From Bog-756 sp963699345 (lineage in GTDB: Bacteria > Actinomycetota > Acidimicrobiia > Acidimicrobiales > RAAP-2): a stretch of DNA of 64,000 nt. Both the position numbers and the translations under genes were made by a program. The notes below the pieces were generated by a model. That model was given only the letters and a program-made list of their open reading frames with translations, was not told the DNA's origin and did no database searches. Below, one piece after another: positions 35,269-44,527 of this stretch. Where the stretch lies: the NCBI GenBank assembly GCA_963699345.1, contig CAVOTL010000007.1:620001-684000 (forward strand), given 5' to 3'. Each line of letters begins with the position of its first letter. The first letter of the stretch is position 1.

Positions 35269-36015
35269 ATGAAGGTCGTCGTCGTCGGGGCATCGAGCGG
35301 CCTGGGCCGCTGCATCGCCGTGGGGTTGGGTCAACGGGGTGAGGAGGTGGCCCTGATGGCTCGGCGCAAGAGCCGGTTGGAGGAGGCCGCCGACGAGGCC
35401 GGAACCGGTGCGCTGGCCGTTGAGTGCGACGTGACCGACGAGGCGTCGTGCACCCGGGCGGTGGCGGAGGCCGCCGAGGGATTGGGCGGGATCGACGCGC
35501 TGGTCTACGCCACCGGTATCGGGCACCTGGTGCGGATCGCCGACACCGACGCCGCGATGTGGCGCCAGGTCTTCGACACCAACGTCATCGGAGCGTCACT
35601 GGTGACGTCGGCCGCCCTCCCCCATCTGGAGGCCTCGCAGGGGACCGCCGTCTACCTGTCGTCGGTCAGTGCCTCGCACACGCCACCGTGGCCCGGCCTC
35701 GGCGCCTACGCCGTGAGCAAGGCGGCCCTGGAGAAGCTGGTCGAGGCCTGGCGGGCCGAACATCCCCAGCTCGGCTTCACCCGCGTGACCGTGGGCGACT
35801 GCGCCGGTGGCGAGGGAGACGCCATGACCGGGTTCAACGCCGACTGGGACCGGGAGCTGGTGACCGAGATGGCCCCCATCTGGCTGGCCCGCCAGTACGT
35901 CGCCGGTGCCCTCTTGGACGTGGACGAGCTCGTGGCGGTGGTCGAGAGCATTCTGCGCCTCGGCTCCTCGGCCAGCGTTCCCACCGTGGCGGTCGTCCCC
36001 CGGCGGTCGGCGTGA
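35269..36015 (+). CDS. Short-chain dehydrogenase/reductase (classical SDR)
   Basis: 248 residues: NAD(P) motif VVGASSGLGRCIAVGLGQRG, CDVTDEASCTRAV, VYATGIGHLVRIADTDAAMW and the catalytic Ser...Tyr-x3-Lys (YLSSVSASH, AYAVSKAALEKLV). It oxidises or reduces an alcohol/ketone, plausibly the P450 product made by the gene 73 bp upstream. ATG 35269 has GGGGGAAGAAGG upstream. It is followed by another SDR with a GTGA overlap, so the two are co-translated. Confidence 0.9.
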   Translation: MKVVVVGASSGLGRCIAVGLGQRGEEVALMARRKSRLEEAADEAGTGALAVECDVTDEASCTRAVAEAAEGLGGIDALVYATGIGHLVRIADTDAAMWRQVFDTNVIGASLVTSAALPHLEASQGTAVYLSSVSASHTPPWPGLGAYAVSKAALEKLVEAWRAEHPQLGFTRVTVGDCAGGEGDAMTGFNADWDRELVTEMAPIWLARQYVAGALLDVDELVAVVESILRLGSSASVPTVAVVPRRSA

Positions 36016-36833
36016 CCCGGGTCGGCATCGTCACCGGGGGCGCCCGGGGGATCGGAGCCGCCTGTGCGGCCCGCGTGATCGGATCCGTCGACGTCCTGGT
36101 ACTGGTCGACCTCGACCCCACGGCCACGGCGGAGGCCGCGGCACGGCTCGCCACCCCGGACACCCGGTGCGAACCGGTGGGTGCCGACATCAGCGATCCG
36201 GCGGCCGTCGCCCGCATCGCCGACGTGGCCGGCGGACTCGGTACCGTCCACCGGCTGGTCCATGCGGCCGGCATCTCCCCCACCATGGGGACCTGGGACC
36301 GGATGCTCGCCGTCGACCTGGTGGGGACGGCGCTCCTCGTCGAGGCCGTCCGTCCCCTGGTGACGGAAGGCTCCGCCATCGTGTGCATCGCCTCCATGGC
36401 GGCCCAGCTGATCGCCACCCAGGCCACTGCGGACATCGACCGGGTCATCGACGATCCACTGTCCGCCGACCTGCTCGACCACTACCGCGCCGCGGTCGGT
36501 TCGGCCGCGGACGACCCCGGTACGGCCTACTCGTGGGCCAAGCGGGGGGTGCGCCGCCTGGTCGAACGCCAGGCCGCCTCCTTCGGTGCGGTGGGCACCA
36601 GGATCTGCTCGGTGTCGCCCGGCACCATCGACACACCCATGGGTCTCCAGGAGTTCGAGCGTCAGCCCGGCATGCGCGACCTCGAGTCGATGGCGCCACT
36701 CGGACGGTCGGGGCACGCCGACGAGATCGCCGCCGTGGTGGAGTTCCTCCTGTCCGACGGGGCCAGCTTCCTGACCGGTACCGACGTGCTCGTCGACGGG
36801 GGTGTCTGCGCGGCGATCAGCCACCTGGGCTGA
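36012..36833 (+). CDS. Short-chain dehydrogenase, 3-alpha-hydroxysteroid dehydrogenase-like
   Basis: 273 residues: GIVTGGARGIGAACAARVIG, GADISDPAAVARIADVAGG and HAAGISPTMGTWDRMLAVDL. The Ser of CIASMAAQL is separated from YSWAKRGVRRLV by a long insertion (LSADLLDHYRAAVGSAADDP), the layout of 3-alpha-HSD/carbonyl-reductase SDRs. It ends VDGGVCAAISHLG. GTG 36012 overlaps the previous stop (GTGA). It converges with the thiolase gene. Confidence 0.88.
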   Translation: MTRVGIVTGGARGIGAACAARVIGSVDVLVLVDLDPTATAEAAARLATPDTRCEPVGADISDPAAVARIADVAGGLGTVHRLVHAAGISPTMGTWDRMLAVDLVGTALLVEAVRPLVTEGSAIVCIASMAAQLIATQATADIDRVIDDPLSADLLDHYRAAVGSAADDPGTAYSWAKRGVRRLVERQAASFGAVGTRICSVSPGTIDTPMGLQEFERQPGMRDLESMAPLGRSGHADEIAAVVEFLLSDGASFLTGTDVLVDGGVCAAISHLG

Positions 36834-36862
36834 CCGGCCCCCGTTCCCGACCTACCGGTCGA

Positions 36863-36892
36863 ACCGGCGGCGTCCGGACCGGCGGCGTCCGG
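36863..36892. repeat. Two tandem copies of a 15-bp unit
   Basis: ACCGGCGGCGTCCGG occurs twice head to tail (36863-36877, 36878-36892) in the 75-bp gap between the convergent SDR and thiolase genes. TCCGGACCGG at the junction is partly self-complementary, so the repeat may also fold and end transcription. Confidence 0.6.
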
Positions 36893-36908
36893 GTCTCGCC
36901 CGGTCGGT

Positions 36909-38090
36909 TCAGGCCGGGGCGGGCACGTCGACGACGATGGCGGTCGACATCCCTCCGCCGGCACACATGGCGGCCACTCCCGTGCCACCACCCCGTCGGC
37001 GCAGTTCGTGGACGAGGGAGATCACCATGCGGGCTCCCGTGGCGGCGATCGGGTGACCCAGGCTGCAGCCACTCCCGAGCACGTTCACCAGGGAGTCGTC
37101 GATGCCGAGGATCCGGGTGGTGGCGACGCACATCGAGGCGAACGCCTCGTTGATCTCCCACAGGTCGACGTCGGCGATGCCGATGCCGGCCCGGGCCAGC
37201 GCCTTCGGGATGGCCGCCGTCGGGGCGAGGCCCGTCTCGGCCGGCGGGACGCCGACCGACGCCCAGGCCCGGATGCTGGCGAGCGCCTCCAGGCCGAGTT
37301 CGTCCGCCAGCGCCCGGTCGGTGAGCACCATGGCCGCGGCGGCGTCGTTGATGCCTCCGGCATTGCCGGCGGTGATGCTGAACCCCTCGATCTCGGGGTG
37401 CAGGGGCTTGAGCGACGCCAGCTTCTCCATCGACGAGTCACGCCGTGGGTGCTCGTCGACCTCGAACACGCGCTTCTCCCCCGTGCGGGTCACCACGTCC
37501 ACCGGAAAGATCTCGTCGGTGAACTTGCCGGCGTCGATGGCCGCGACGGCCCGCTGATGGGAGCGCAGTGCCCAGGCGTCCATCTCCTCGCGGGTCACGT
37601 CGGCGGCCACCGCGGCGTTCCAGGCCACGGTGATCGACATGTCCCGGTTGGGGGCATCCGGGGTGTCCCGGTGGCTCGGAGCGTTCCACTCCTCCCAGTC
37701 GTCGGCTCCCAGGACCCGGCGCATGGTGCGCGGCGACGTCGAGCTCGAGTGGGACCCGCCGGCCACGACCACCCGGTCCATGCCCGAGCGGATCGAGGCC
37801 GCGCCGCCCTGGATGGCGCTCAGGCCGGAGGCGCAGTGCCGGTTGTGGGCCACGCCGGGTGCGTGCACCAGCCCGGCCTCGATGGCGGCGTAGCGGGCGA
37901 TGTCGCCACCGCCGTAGAGGATCTCGCCGAGGAGGACGTCGTCCACCCGTTCGGGGTCGATGCCGGAGCGCCGGACGGCCTCGGCCACGGCCAGGGTGCC
38001 CAGTTCGTAGGCGTCCACGTCGAGCAGCGAGCCCTTGAACGAGGTGCCGATGGCGGTCCTCGCGGTCGAGACGATCACGGCATCAGGCAT
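36909..38090 (-). CDS. Acetyl-CoA acyltransferase (thiolase)
   Basis: 393 residues. The nucleophilic Cys is in AHNRHCASGLSAIQGG. The other thiolase motifs are DLWEINEAFASM, GSGCSLGHPIAATGARMVIS and the C-terminal CAGGGMSTAIVVDVP with the second Cys. It cleaves 3-ketoacyl-CoA in beta-oxidation or makes acetoacetyl-CoA. ATG 38090 is preferred over 38102 because GGAGGA lies directly on the latter. It starts 94 bp after the dehydrogenase that supplies ketoacyl-CoA, in the same direction. Confidence 0.94.
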   Translation of the reverse strand: MPDAVIVSTARTAIGTSFKGSLLDVDAYELGTLAVAEAVRRSGIDPERVDDVLLGEILYGGGDIARYAAIEAGLVHAPGVAHNRHCASGLSAIQGGAASIRSGMDRVVVAGGSHSSSTSPRTMRRVLGADDWEEWNAPSHRDTPDAPNRDMSITVAWNAAVAADVTREEMDAWALRSHQRAVAAIDAGKFTDEIFPVDVVTRTGEKRVFEVDEHPRRDSSMEKLASLKPLHPEIEGFSITAGNAGGINDAAAAMVLTDRALADELGLEALASIRAWASVGVPPAETGLAPTAAIPKALARAGIGIADVDLWEINEAFASMCVATTRILGIDDSLVNVLGSGCSLGHPIAATGARMVISLVHELRRRGGGTGVAAMCAGGGMSTAIVVDVPAPA

Positions 38091-38184
38091 CGATTCCCCC
38101 ATTCCTCCGCCGGACCGGGCCGGATCGGATCGAGTTGACATGGTTCACGGTCGTGCCCGGTCGGAGACTACCGGGCACGCCGCG

Positions 38185-38955
38185 TCAGTTGATGTTGAAG
38201 CGGAGGGCCCCGTCGAGACGGATGTTCTCTCCGTTGAGGTACGGGTTGATGACGATGGACTCGGCCAGGAGGGCGAACTCCTCGGGGTGGCCCATGCGCT
38301 TGGGGAACACGATGTTGGCCGCCGGGTCCTTCTTCAGGTGCGGCAGGGCGTTCAGCATGATCGGCGTGCCCATGGTGCCCGGGGCGATGGCGCACACCCG
38401 GATGCCCATGGGAGCCAGGTCGCGGGCCATGGGCAGGGTCATGCCGAGGATGGCCGCCTTGGCCGCTCCGTAGGCGACCTGACCGCTCTGGCCCTCGTAG
38501 CCGGCGATGGAGGCGGTGTTCACGATGACCCCGCGCTGACCGTCGTCGTCAGGCTCGTTGCCCCCCATGGCCGCGCACACCCAGCGACTCATGTTGAACG
38601 TGCCGGTGGCGTTCATCTCGAGGGTCTGGACGAACGAGTCGACCGGGTGGGGCGACCCGTCACGGCCCACGATGCGACCGCCTCCGACTCCCCCACCGGC
38701 CACGTTGACCAGGGCCGCGATCGGCCCGAGCGCGGTGGCGGCCTCGATGGCCGAGGCGACATCGGCGTCACTGGTGGTGGTCCCCCCGACCCCGACCACG
38801 CGCGCGCCGAGCTCGGTGGCCAGGGCGTCGGCCCGCTCGGCGTCGAGATCGAAGACGACGACCCCGAGTCCCAGGTTGACGAAGCGCCGCACGGTGGCCG
38901 AACCGAGGCCCCCCGCACCGCCGGTGACGATGGCCGAACGTCCCTCGAGGTTCAT
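38185..38955 (-). CDS. SDR, 3-hydroxyacyl-CoA dehydrogenase type 2-like
   Basis: 256 residues: SAIVTGGAGGLGSATVRRFV, VVFDLDAERADALATELGAR, NVAGGGVGGGRIVG, VNTASIAGYEGQSGQVAYGA and the catalytic YGAAKAAILGMT, then IAPGTMGTPIM. The pattern matches HSD17B10-like NAD-dependent 3-hydroxyacyl-CoA dehydrogenases. With the thiolase just downstream it can carry out the last two beta-oxidation steps. ATG 38955 with the N-terminus MNLEGRSAIVTGG is typical. Confidence 0.9.
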   Translation of the reverse strand: MNLEGRSAIVTGGAGGLGSATVRRFVNLGLGVVVFDLDAERADALATELGARVVGVGGTTTSDADVASAIEAATALGPIAALVNVAGGGVGGGRIVGRDGSPHPVDSFVQTLEMNATGTFNMSRWVCAAMGGNEPDDDGQRGVIVNTASIAGYEGQSGQVAYGAAKAAILGMTLPMARDLAPMGIRVCAIAPGTMGTPIMLNALPHLKKDPAANIVFPKRMGHPEEFALLAESIVINPYLNGENIRLDGALRFNIN

Positions 38956-39102
38956 CGGGCCGCCCCCGTTGCGGAATGCGCTTCTCCCGCCAGAAGGACG
39001 GGCTTCGCCGGGAGCTGGAGGGGCGACGGACGCCGGGCGGCCACCATCGACCGCCGGGCGGGCGGGCAGAGACGGGCCGGGAGGGAGTTGCGGGTCATGG
39101 CC

Positions 39103-39115
39103 GGAACGGTATTCT
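39103..39115. promoter_or_regulatory. Dyad GGAAC-GGT-ATTCT in SDR/aldehyde dehydrogenase divergent region
   Basis: This fits RGAAY-N3-RTTCY exactly and lies 59 bp before the aldehyde dehydrogenase start and about 150 bp before the SDR start. TTCTTTCGAA follows. No other strong promoter signal was seen in the 218-bp region. Confidence 0.4.
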
Positions 39116-39173
39116 TTCGAACCACCAACGTCAATTGCAGAGGATGGCCCCCGGGGCCGCCGGGGGGAGTGCC

Positions 39174-40655
39174 ATGAGTGACCAGGTGACCATCGAGCCC
39201 GAAGCCAACATGCTCATCGACGGGAAGCTCGTCGAATCGTCGACCGGCAAGACCTTCGACAACGTGAACCCGGCCACCGAAGAGGTGATCGGGCAGGTCA
39301 CCGACGGTTCCGCGGAGGACATGCGACGGGCCATCAGCGCCGCCCGACGGGCCTTCGACGACACCACCTGGTCGACCGACCGCGAATTCCGGAAGCACTG
39401 CCTCGGGCAGCTGCAGGAGGCGCTGGAGGCCGAAAAGGAGCAGCTGCGCGAGCAGCTCGTGGCCGAGGTCGGCTGCCCCCGCATGCTGACCGCCGGCCCC
39501 CAGCTCGAAGCGCCGCTGGCCGACTCCCTGCGGTACCCGATGAGCCTGATCGACGACTTCGAGTGGGAGCAGCGGCTCGCCGACGCCACCGACTTCCGGG
39601 GCGGTACCAACGCCCGCCTGATCGTGAAGGAGCCCGTCGGCGTCGTCGGCGCCATCACCCCGTGGAACTTCCCCTTCGAGGTGGTCCTGGCCAAGCTGGG
39701 CCAGGCCCTGGCCACCGGGAACACGGTCGTGCTCAAGCCCGCCCCCGACACGCCGTGGAACGCCACCCTGATCGGCCGACTGGCGGCCGAGCGCACCGAC
39801 ATCCCCGCCGGTGTCCTCAACGTCGTGACGTCGTCGGACCACCTCGTCGGCGAGGAGCTCACCGTGTCGCCGGAGGTCGACCTCATCTCCTTCACCGGGT
39901 CGACCGCGGTCGGCAAGCGGATCATGGAGAAGGGTGCCGCCACCATGAAGCGCCTCTTCCTGGAGCTGGGCGGCAAGTCGGCGACGATCGTCCTCGACGA
40001 CGCCGACTTCGCCTCGGCCCTGCTCGTCGGCCTGGCGGTGTGCTCGCACGCCGGCCAGGGCTGCGCCATCCCCACCCGGATGCTCCTGCCCCGGTCGCGG
40101 TACGACGAGGGTGTCGAACTGCTGAAGAACTACATGGGGATGGTGCCGTGGGGCGACCCCCAGCGCGAGGACGTCATCATGGGCCCGCTCATCAGCGCCA
40201 AGCAGCGCGACCGGGTCATGGGCTACATCGACAAGGGCGTCGCCGAGGGGGCGACCCTGGCCGTGGGAGGGAAGCGGCCCGAGGAGTACCCGACGGGCTA
40301 CTACGTCGAGCCCACGCTGTTCACCGACGTGGACAATTCGATGACCATCGCCCAGGAGGAGATCTTCGGGCCCGTCCTGGTCGTCATCCCCTTCGAGGAC
40401 GACGACGACGCCGTCCGCCTGGCCAACGACAGCCGGTACGGGCTCAGCGGCGGTGTGGTGTCCGCCTCGTTCGACCGGGCCATGGGTGTGGCCCGGCGGG
40501 TACGGTCGGGCACCATGAGCGTGAACGGCGGACTCTGGTACGGGGCCGACGTGCCGTTCGGCGGCTTCAAGGACAGCGGCGTCGGTCGCCAGAACGGCAT
40601 CGCCGGCTTCGACCAGTACCTGGAGATCAAGTCGCTGGCGTGGCCGAGTGCCTGA
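39174..40655 (+). CDS. NAD(P)-dependent aldehyde dehydrogenase
   Basis: 493 residues. The motifs in order are GAITPWNFPFEVVLAKLGQA (Asn oxyanion site), SFTGSTAVGKRIMEKGA, the general-base Glu in LFLELGGKSATIVLDDADFA, the nucleophile Cys in SHAGQGCAIPTRMLL, and EEIFGPVLVVIPFEDDDDAV. It oxidises an aldehyde, plausibly from the P450/SDR steps, to the acid. ATG 39174 follows GGGGGGAG. It is followed by the dehydrogenase pair 3 genes, 54 bp away. Confidence 0.94.
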   Translation: MSDQVTIEPEANMLIDGKLVESSTGKTFDNVNPATEEVIGQVTDGSAEDMRRAISAARRAFDDTTWSTDREFRKHCLGQLQEALEAEKEQLREQLVAEVGCPRMLTAGPQLEAPLADSLRYPMSLIDDFEWEQRLADATDFRGGTNARLIVKEPVGVVGAITPWNFPFEVVLAKLGQALATGNTVVLKPAPDTPWNATLIGRLAAERTDIPAGVLNVVTSSDHLVGEELTVSPEVDLISFTGSTAVGKRIMEKGAATMKRLFLELGGKSATIVLDDADFASALLVGLAVCSHAGQGCAIPTRMLLPRSRYDEGVELLKNYMGMVPWGDPQREDVIMGPLISAKQRDRVMGYIDKGVAEGATLAVGGKRPEEYPTGYYVEPTLFTDVDNSMTIAQEEIFGPVLVVIPFEDDDDAVRLANDSRYGLSGGVVSASFDRAMGVARRVRSGTMSVNGGLWYGADVPFGGFKDSGVGRQNGIAGFDQYLEIKSLAWPSA

Positions 40656-40709
40656 TCCCACGCCGGTGACCACGACGGCCGGGCGGCGCAAGGCCGGCAC
40701 CCCGGATCG

Positions 40710-41858
40710 GTGTCGGCCATGCGGTTGAGCCTCTCGTCGGATCAGGAGTTCTTCCGTGACACGACCGCCAAGTTCCTGACCGAACACGCCGCACCGGCCG
40801 ACATCCGGCGACTGCGCGACGATCCCGCCGGCTTCGACGGGCCCTACTGGGTCCAGGGTGCCGAACTCGGATGGACCTCGCTGCTGGTGACCGAGGAGCA
40901 CGGCGGCGGATCGATCAGCGGCGACGGCCTCGCCGACCTGACCCTGGTGGCCGACGAGTTCGGGCGCCACGCCGCCCCGGGACCGCTGGTCCCGACCAAC
41001 ATCGTGGCCGGAGCGATCGGCGAGCTGGCGGCCGACCGGTACGCCGACCTCCTCGCCGGACTGCTGGCCGGCACGTCGATCGCCTCGTGGGGCCACCTCG
41101 AGCCGCGCCCGCACGACGGGCTCGACGACGGCGAACTCGGGATCCGGGCCGACGGCGCCGATCTCGTGCTGCACGGCACCAAGCGACCGGTGGAGTCCGC
41201 CGACCGGGCCAGCCACCTGTTGGTGAGCGGACGGACCGGATCCGGTACCACCCAGGTCCTCGTCCCCACCGGGACGCCGGGGATGACGGTGCGGCCCATG
41301 CGCACCATCGATCTCACCCGGCGGTTCTCCGAGGTGGCCTTCGCCGGCGTGCGGGTGCCCGCCGGGTCCGCCCTCGGCGAGATCGGCGGCGCGGACCGAC
41401 AGATCGAGCACCAGTTCCTCCAGGCGGTGGTCCTGGCCAACGCCGAAACGGTCGGGGCCATGCAGTTCGCCCTCGACATGACCCTCGAGTGGGCGTTCGA
41501 CCGGTACTCCTTCGGCCGGCCCCTCGCCTCCTACCAGGAGCTGAAGCACCGATTCGCCGATATGAAGACCTGGCTCGAGGCCGGGCACGCCCTCAGCGAC
41601 GCTTCGGCCGCCGCCGTGGCGGCCGGGGACCCCGACGCCCGCGAGCTCACCAGCGCCGCCAAGGCCTTCCTCGGTCAGTACGGGACGGAACTCCTGCAGG
41701 ACTGCGTCCAGATGCACGGGGGGATCGGCCTCACCTTCGAGCACGACATCCACTTCTTCCTCCGGCGGGTGACCCTCGACCGGACCCTCTACGGGACCCC
41801 GGCCCAGCACCGCGCCCGCATCGCGTCGATCGCCGCCGGCCTGGAGGACCCGTCATGA
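40710..41858 (+). CDS. Acyl-CoA dehydrogenase, short subunit of pair 3
   Basis: 382 residues: SSDQEFFRDTTAKFLTEHAA, WTSLLVTEEHGGGSISGDGL, LANAETVGAMQFALDMTLEW, FDRYSFGRPLASYQELKHRF and VQMHGGIGLTFEHDIHFFLR. Like other beta-type FadE proteins it has a weak middle domain and no canonical SEPxxGSD loop. GTG 40710 or ATG 40719 could start it; GTG gives the usual short extension. Its stop overlaps the next dehydrogenase start (ATGA). Confidence 0.9.
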   Translation: MSAMRLSLSSDQEFFRDTTAKFLTEHAAPADIRRLRDDPAGFDGPYWVQGAELGWTSLLVTEEHGGGSISGDGLADLTLVADEFGRHAAPGPLVPTNIVAGAIGELAADRYADLLAGLLAGTSIASWGHLEPRPHDGLDDGELGIRADGADLVLHGTKRPVESADRASHLLVSGRTGSGTTQVLVPTGTPGMTVRPMRTIDLTRRFSEVAFAGVRVPAGSALGEIGGADRQIEHQFLQAVVLANAETVGAMQFALDMTLEWAFDRYSFGRPLASYQELKHRFADMKTWLEAGHALSDASAAAVAAGDPDARELTSAAKAFLGQYGTELLQDCVQMHGGIGLTFEHDIHFFLRRVTLDRTLYGTPAQHRARIASIAAGLEDPS

Positions 41859-43139
41859 GCGGCGCGGCCAGCGACACGGAGGACGGCACCATGGAGGACG
41901 TCGAGACGTTCCGGGCCCGGGCCCGCGCCTGGATCCGGGAGAACCTGGCCACCGCGGCGGCCGGCGCCTCGGCGGGCGTGCTCCGCAACAACAGCACGGA
42001 CGAGGAGGAGCTGGCCCAGGTCGCCCACGAGCGCGCCCTGCAGCGCAAGCTGTTCGACGGTGGCTTCGCCGGCATCTGCTTCCCGAAGGCCTACGGCGGG
42101 CAGGGTCTCAGCCCGGCCCACCAGCAGGCCTTCAACGAGGAGCTGACGGGCCACGAGTTCCCGGTGAGGATCCAGGCGCCCACCTTCTCGCCCTGCGCCG
42201 CGGTCATCCTCGACTTCGGCACCGAGGAGCAGAAGCTGGCCCACCTGCCGGCCATCCTCCGCGGCGACGAGCTGTGGATGCAGTTCCTGTCGGAGCCCGG
42301 GGGTGGGTCCGACGTGGCCGGCGCCCAGACCTCGGCCGTCCGCGACGGTGACGAGTGGGTACTCAACGGCTCGAAGGTGTGGACGACCGGGCGCCTGGTG
42401 GTCGGACTGGGGTCTCTGCCTCGCCCGCACCAACTGGGACGTGCCGAAGCACCGGGGACTCTCGGTCTTCATGCTGCCGATCCACCAGTCCGGCGTGGAG
42501 GTCCACCGCATCGAGATGCTGAACGGGACCAAGGAGTTCTGCCAGGAGTTCATGACCGACGTCCGGGTCCCCGACTCGGACCGCATCGGAGCGGTGGACG
42601 ACGGCTGGACGGTGGGGATCCGTTGGATGTTCCACGAGCGCATGCTCCACAACTCCCCCTACGTGACGATCCCGGCGGGTGACGCCCACGCCGGCATCGG
42701 CGCCTCGTCGGTCCTGCGGGTGGCGCGCGAGAGCGGCAAGCTCGATGATCCGTGGGTCCGGGACCTCGTCGGCGAGGCCCGCATGCTGCACCGGGCCACG
42801 GAGGCGCTCCAACAGCGGCTGAGCGACGGCATGCGCTCCGGCGTGATGTCCGATCAGTCGGCCGCCATCGGGCGCCTCTTCTCGGGGGTGGTGTCGACCC
42901 GGACCAACACCATCGCCTTCGAGATCGCCGGCGGGGACGGCGGGGCGTGGACCGAGGACGACGGTGCCATCGCCGACTGCGGGTCGGACTTCCTGATGCG
43001 CCAGGTGTCCACCATCGGGGGTGGGACGACCGAGATGGCCCGCAACGTCATCAGCGAGCGGGTCCTCGGGATGCCCCGGGAACGCACACTCGACCGGGAC
43101 GTCCCCTTCCGGGACGTGCCGCGCGGCGGCCAGTCGTGA
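41855..43139 (+). CDS. Acyl-CoA dehydrogenase, long subunit of pair 3, one frameshift
   Basis: About 427 residues after one correction: ETFRARARAWIRENLATAAA, FPKAYGGQGLSPAHQQAFNE, WMQFLSEPGGGSDVAGAQTS, GSKVWTTG|AWWSDWGLCLAR, GTKEFCQEFMTDVRVPDSDR and the FAD motif IGGGTTEMARNVISERVLGM. The break is an extra G at 42389-42391 (ACCGGGCGCC for ACCGGCGCC), the same context as the frameshift at 11910. All flanking sequence is conserved, so an error is likely. Co-translated with its short partner. Confidence 0.88.
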
Positions 43140-43269
43140 CGGTCACCGCCCGGCCCGCCCCGGCCGGTCGGGGCGGCACTACCATGCGTCGCGTCCCCGA
43201 CGACGGCGTCACCGAAGACCGGACGGCACCGCGCCGCCCGGACCGCACCGAAGGGACGGGGGTCCACCG

Positions 43270-44487
43270 ATGAGCCAGGTCATGCAAGGGGTACGCGTCC
43301 TCGAGGTGGCGGAGCACACCTTCGTCCCGGCGGCCTCCGCCCTGCTGTCCGACTGGGGCGCCGAGGTCATCAAGATCGAGCACGTCGAGCGGGGCGACGC
43401 CATGCGCGGTCTGGCCTCGACCGGCCTCAACGTCGTGCCCAACGACGTCCACGTGCTGCTCGAGCACTCCAACCGGGGCAAGAAGAGCCTGGCCCTCGAC
43501 CTCACCACCGAGGACGGCCTGGCCATCCTCCACAAGCTCATCGCCACCTCCGACGTGTTCCTCACCAACAAGCTCCCCGGGGTGCGCACCAAGCTCCACA
43601 TCGACCTCGACGAGGTCCGGGCCCACAATCCCGCCATCATCTACGTCCGCGGGACCGGCCAGGGTGAGCGGGGTCCCGACGCCGACAAGGGCTCCTACGA
43701 CTCGCTGGCGTTCTGGGCCCGGTCCGGCGTGGCCGCCGGCGCCCAGCGTCCCGAGTACGACCTGGTGCCGCCGCCCCCGGCCCCCGGATTCGGCGACTCC
43801 ATCGGGGCCATGACCATCGCCGGCGGGATCATGGGTGCCCTGTTCCACCGCGAGCGGACCGGGGAAGCCACCACCGTCGACGTGTCGCTGCTCGGTGTCG
43901 GCATGTGGGCCATGGGCCAGGCGCTGGCCCTCTCCCTCGTGCTCGACCGCCCCTGGGCCCCGCCCCCCGCCGATGCCATGGGGTCGAACCCGTTGTCGCG
44001 CACCTACACGACATCCGACGGGAGGACCCTCTGGTTCACCTGCCTGCAGGGGGCCAAGTACTGGCCGCTCCTGTGTCAGTCGGTCGGCCGCCCCGACCTG
44101 GCCGCCGATCCGCGCTTCACCGACCACGCGTCCCTGATGGCCAACAACCGCGAGGCGGTGGCCGAGCTCGACAAGGTGTTCGCCGGGGCCACCCTGGCCG
44201 AATGGCGCGAGCGCCTCGCCGACTTCTCGGGCCAGTGGGCCGTGCAGCAGAACACCCTCGAGGCCGCCGAGGATCCCCAGGCGGTCGCCAACGGCTACGT
44301 CCAGGACTGCGTGACCGCCTCGGGCGCCCCGTTCAAGCTGGCGGCCGCCCCCGTGCAGTTCGACAGCACACCCCCCGTCCCCGGTCGGGCCCCGACCCTC
44401 AACGAGCACGGCGACGCCATCCTCGAGGAACTCGGCTACGACTGGGACACGATCGTGGACCTGAAGGTCCGCGGCGTCGTCGCCTGA
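43270..44487 (+). CDS. CaiB/BaiF-family (type III) CoA-transferase
   Basis: 405 residues: MQGVRVLEVAEHTFVPAASA, WGAEVIKIEHVERGDAMRGL, SNRGKKSLALDLTTEDGLAI, and the catalytic Asp in APGFGDSIGAMTIAGGIMGA, then TTVDVSLLGVGMWAMGQALA. It loads CoA onto a carboxylate, probably the substrate of the preceding dehydrogenase pair (131 bp upstream, same direction). ATG 43270 has only a weak purine stretch upstream (GGGACGGGGG). Confidence 0.93.
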   Translation: MSQVMQGVRVLEVAEHTFVPAASALLSDWGAEVIKIEHVERGDAMRGLASTGLNVVPNDVHVLLEHSNRGKKSLALDLTTEDGLAILHKLIATSDVFLTNKLPGVRTKLHIDLDEVRAHNPAIIYVRGTGQGERGPDADKGSYDSLAFWARSGVAAGAQRPEYDLVPPPPAPGFGDSIGAMTIAGGIMGALFHRERTGEATTVDVSLLGVGMWAMGQALALSLVLDRPWAPPPADAMGSNPLSRTYTTSDGRTLWFTCLQGAKYWPLLCQSVGRPDLAADPRFTDHASLMANNREAVAELDKVFAGATLAEWRERLADFSGQWAVQQNTLEAAEDPQAVANGYVQDCVTASGAPFKLAAAPVQFDSTPPVPGRAPTLNEHGDAILEELGYDWDTIVDLKVRGVVA

Positions 44488-44527
44488 CCCGTCCATCCAT
44501 CACACCGACTCCCGAGAGGAACCCGAC

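Noticed and set aside
38952..41810. Very long minus-strand open frame (over 900 codons) opposite the aldehyde dehydrogenase and acyl-CoA dehydrogenase
   Set aside because: It is the antisense shadow of two clear enzymes in high-GC DNA. Its translation is low-complexity Gly/Val/His/Arg sequence without domains.
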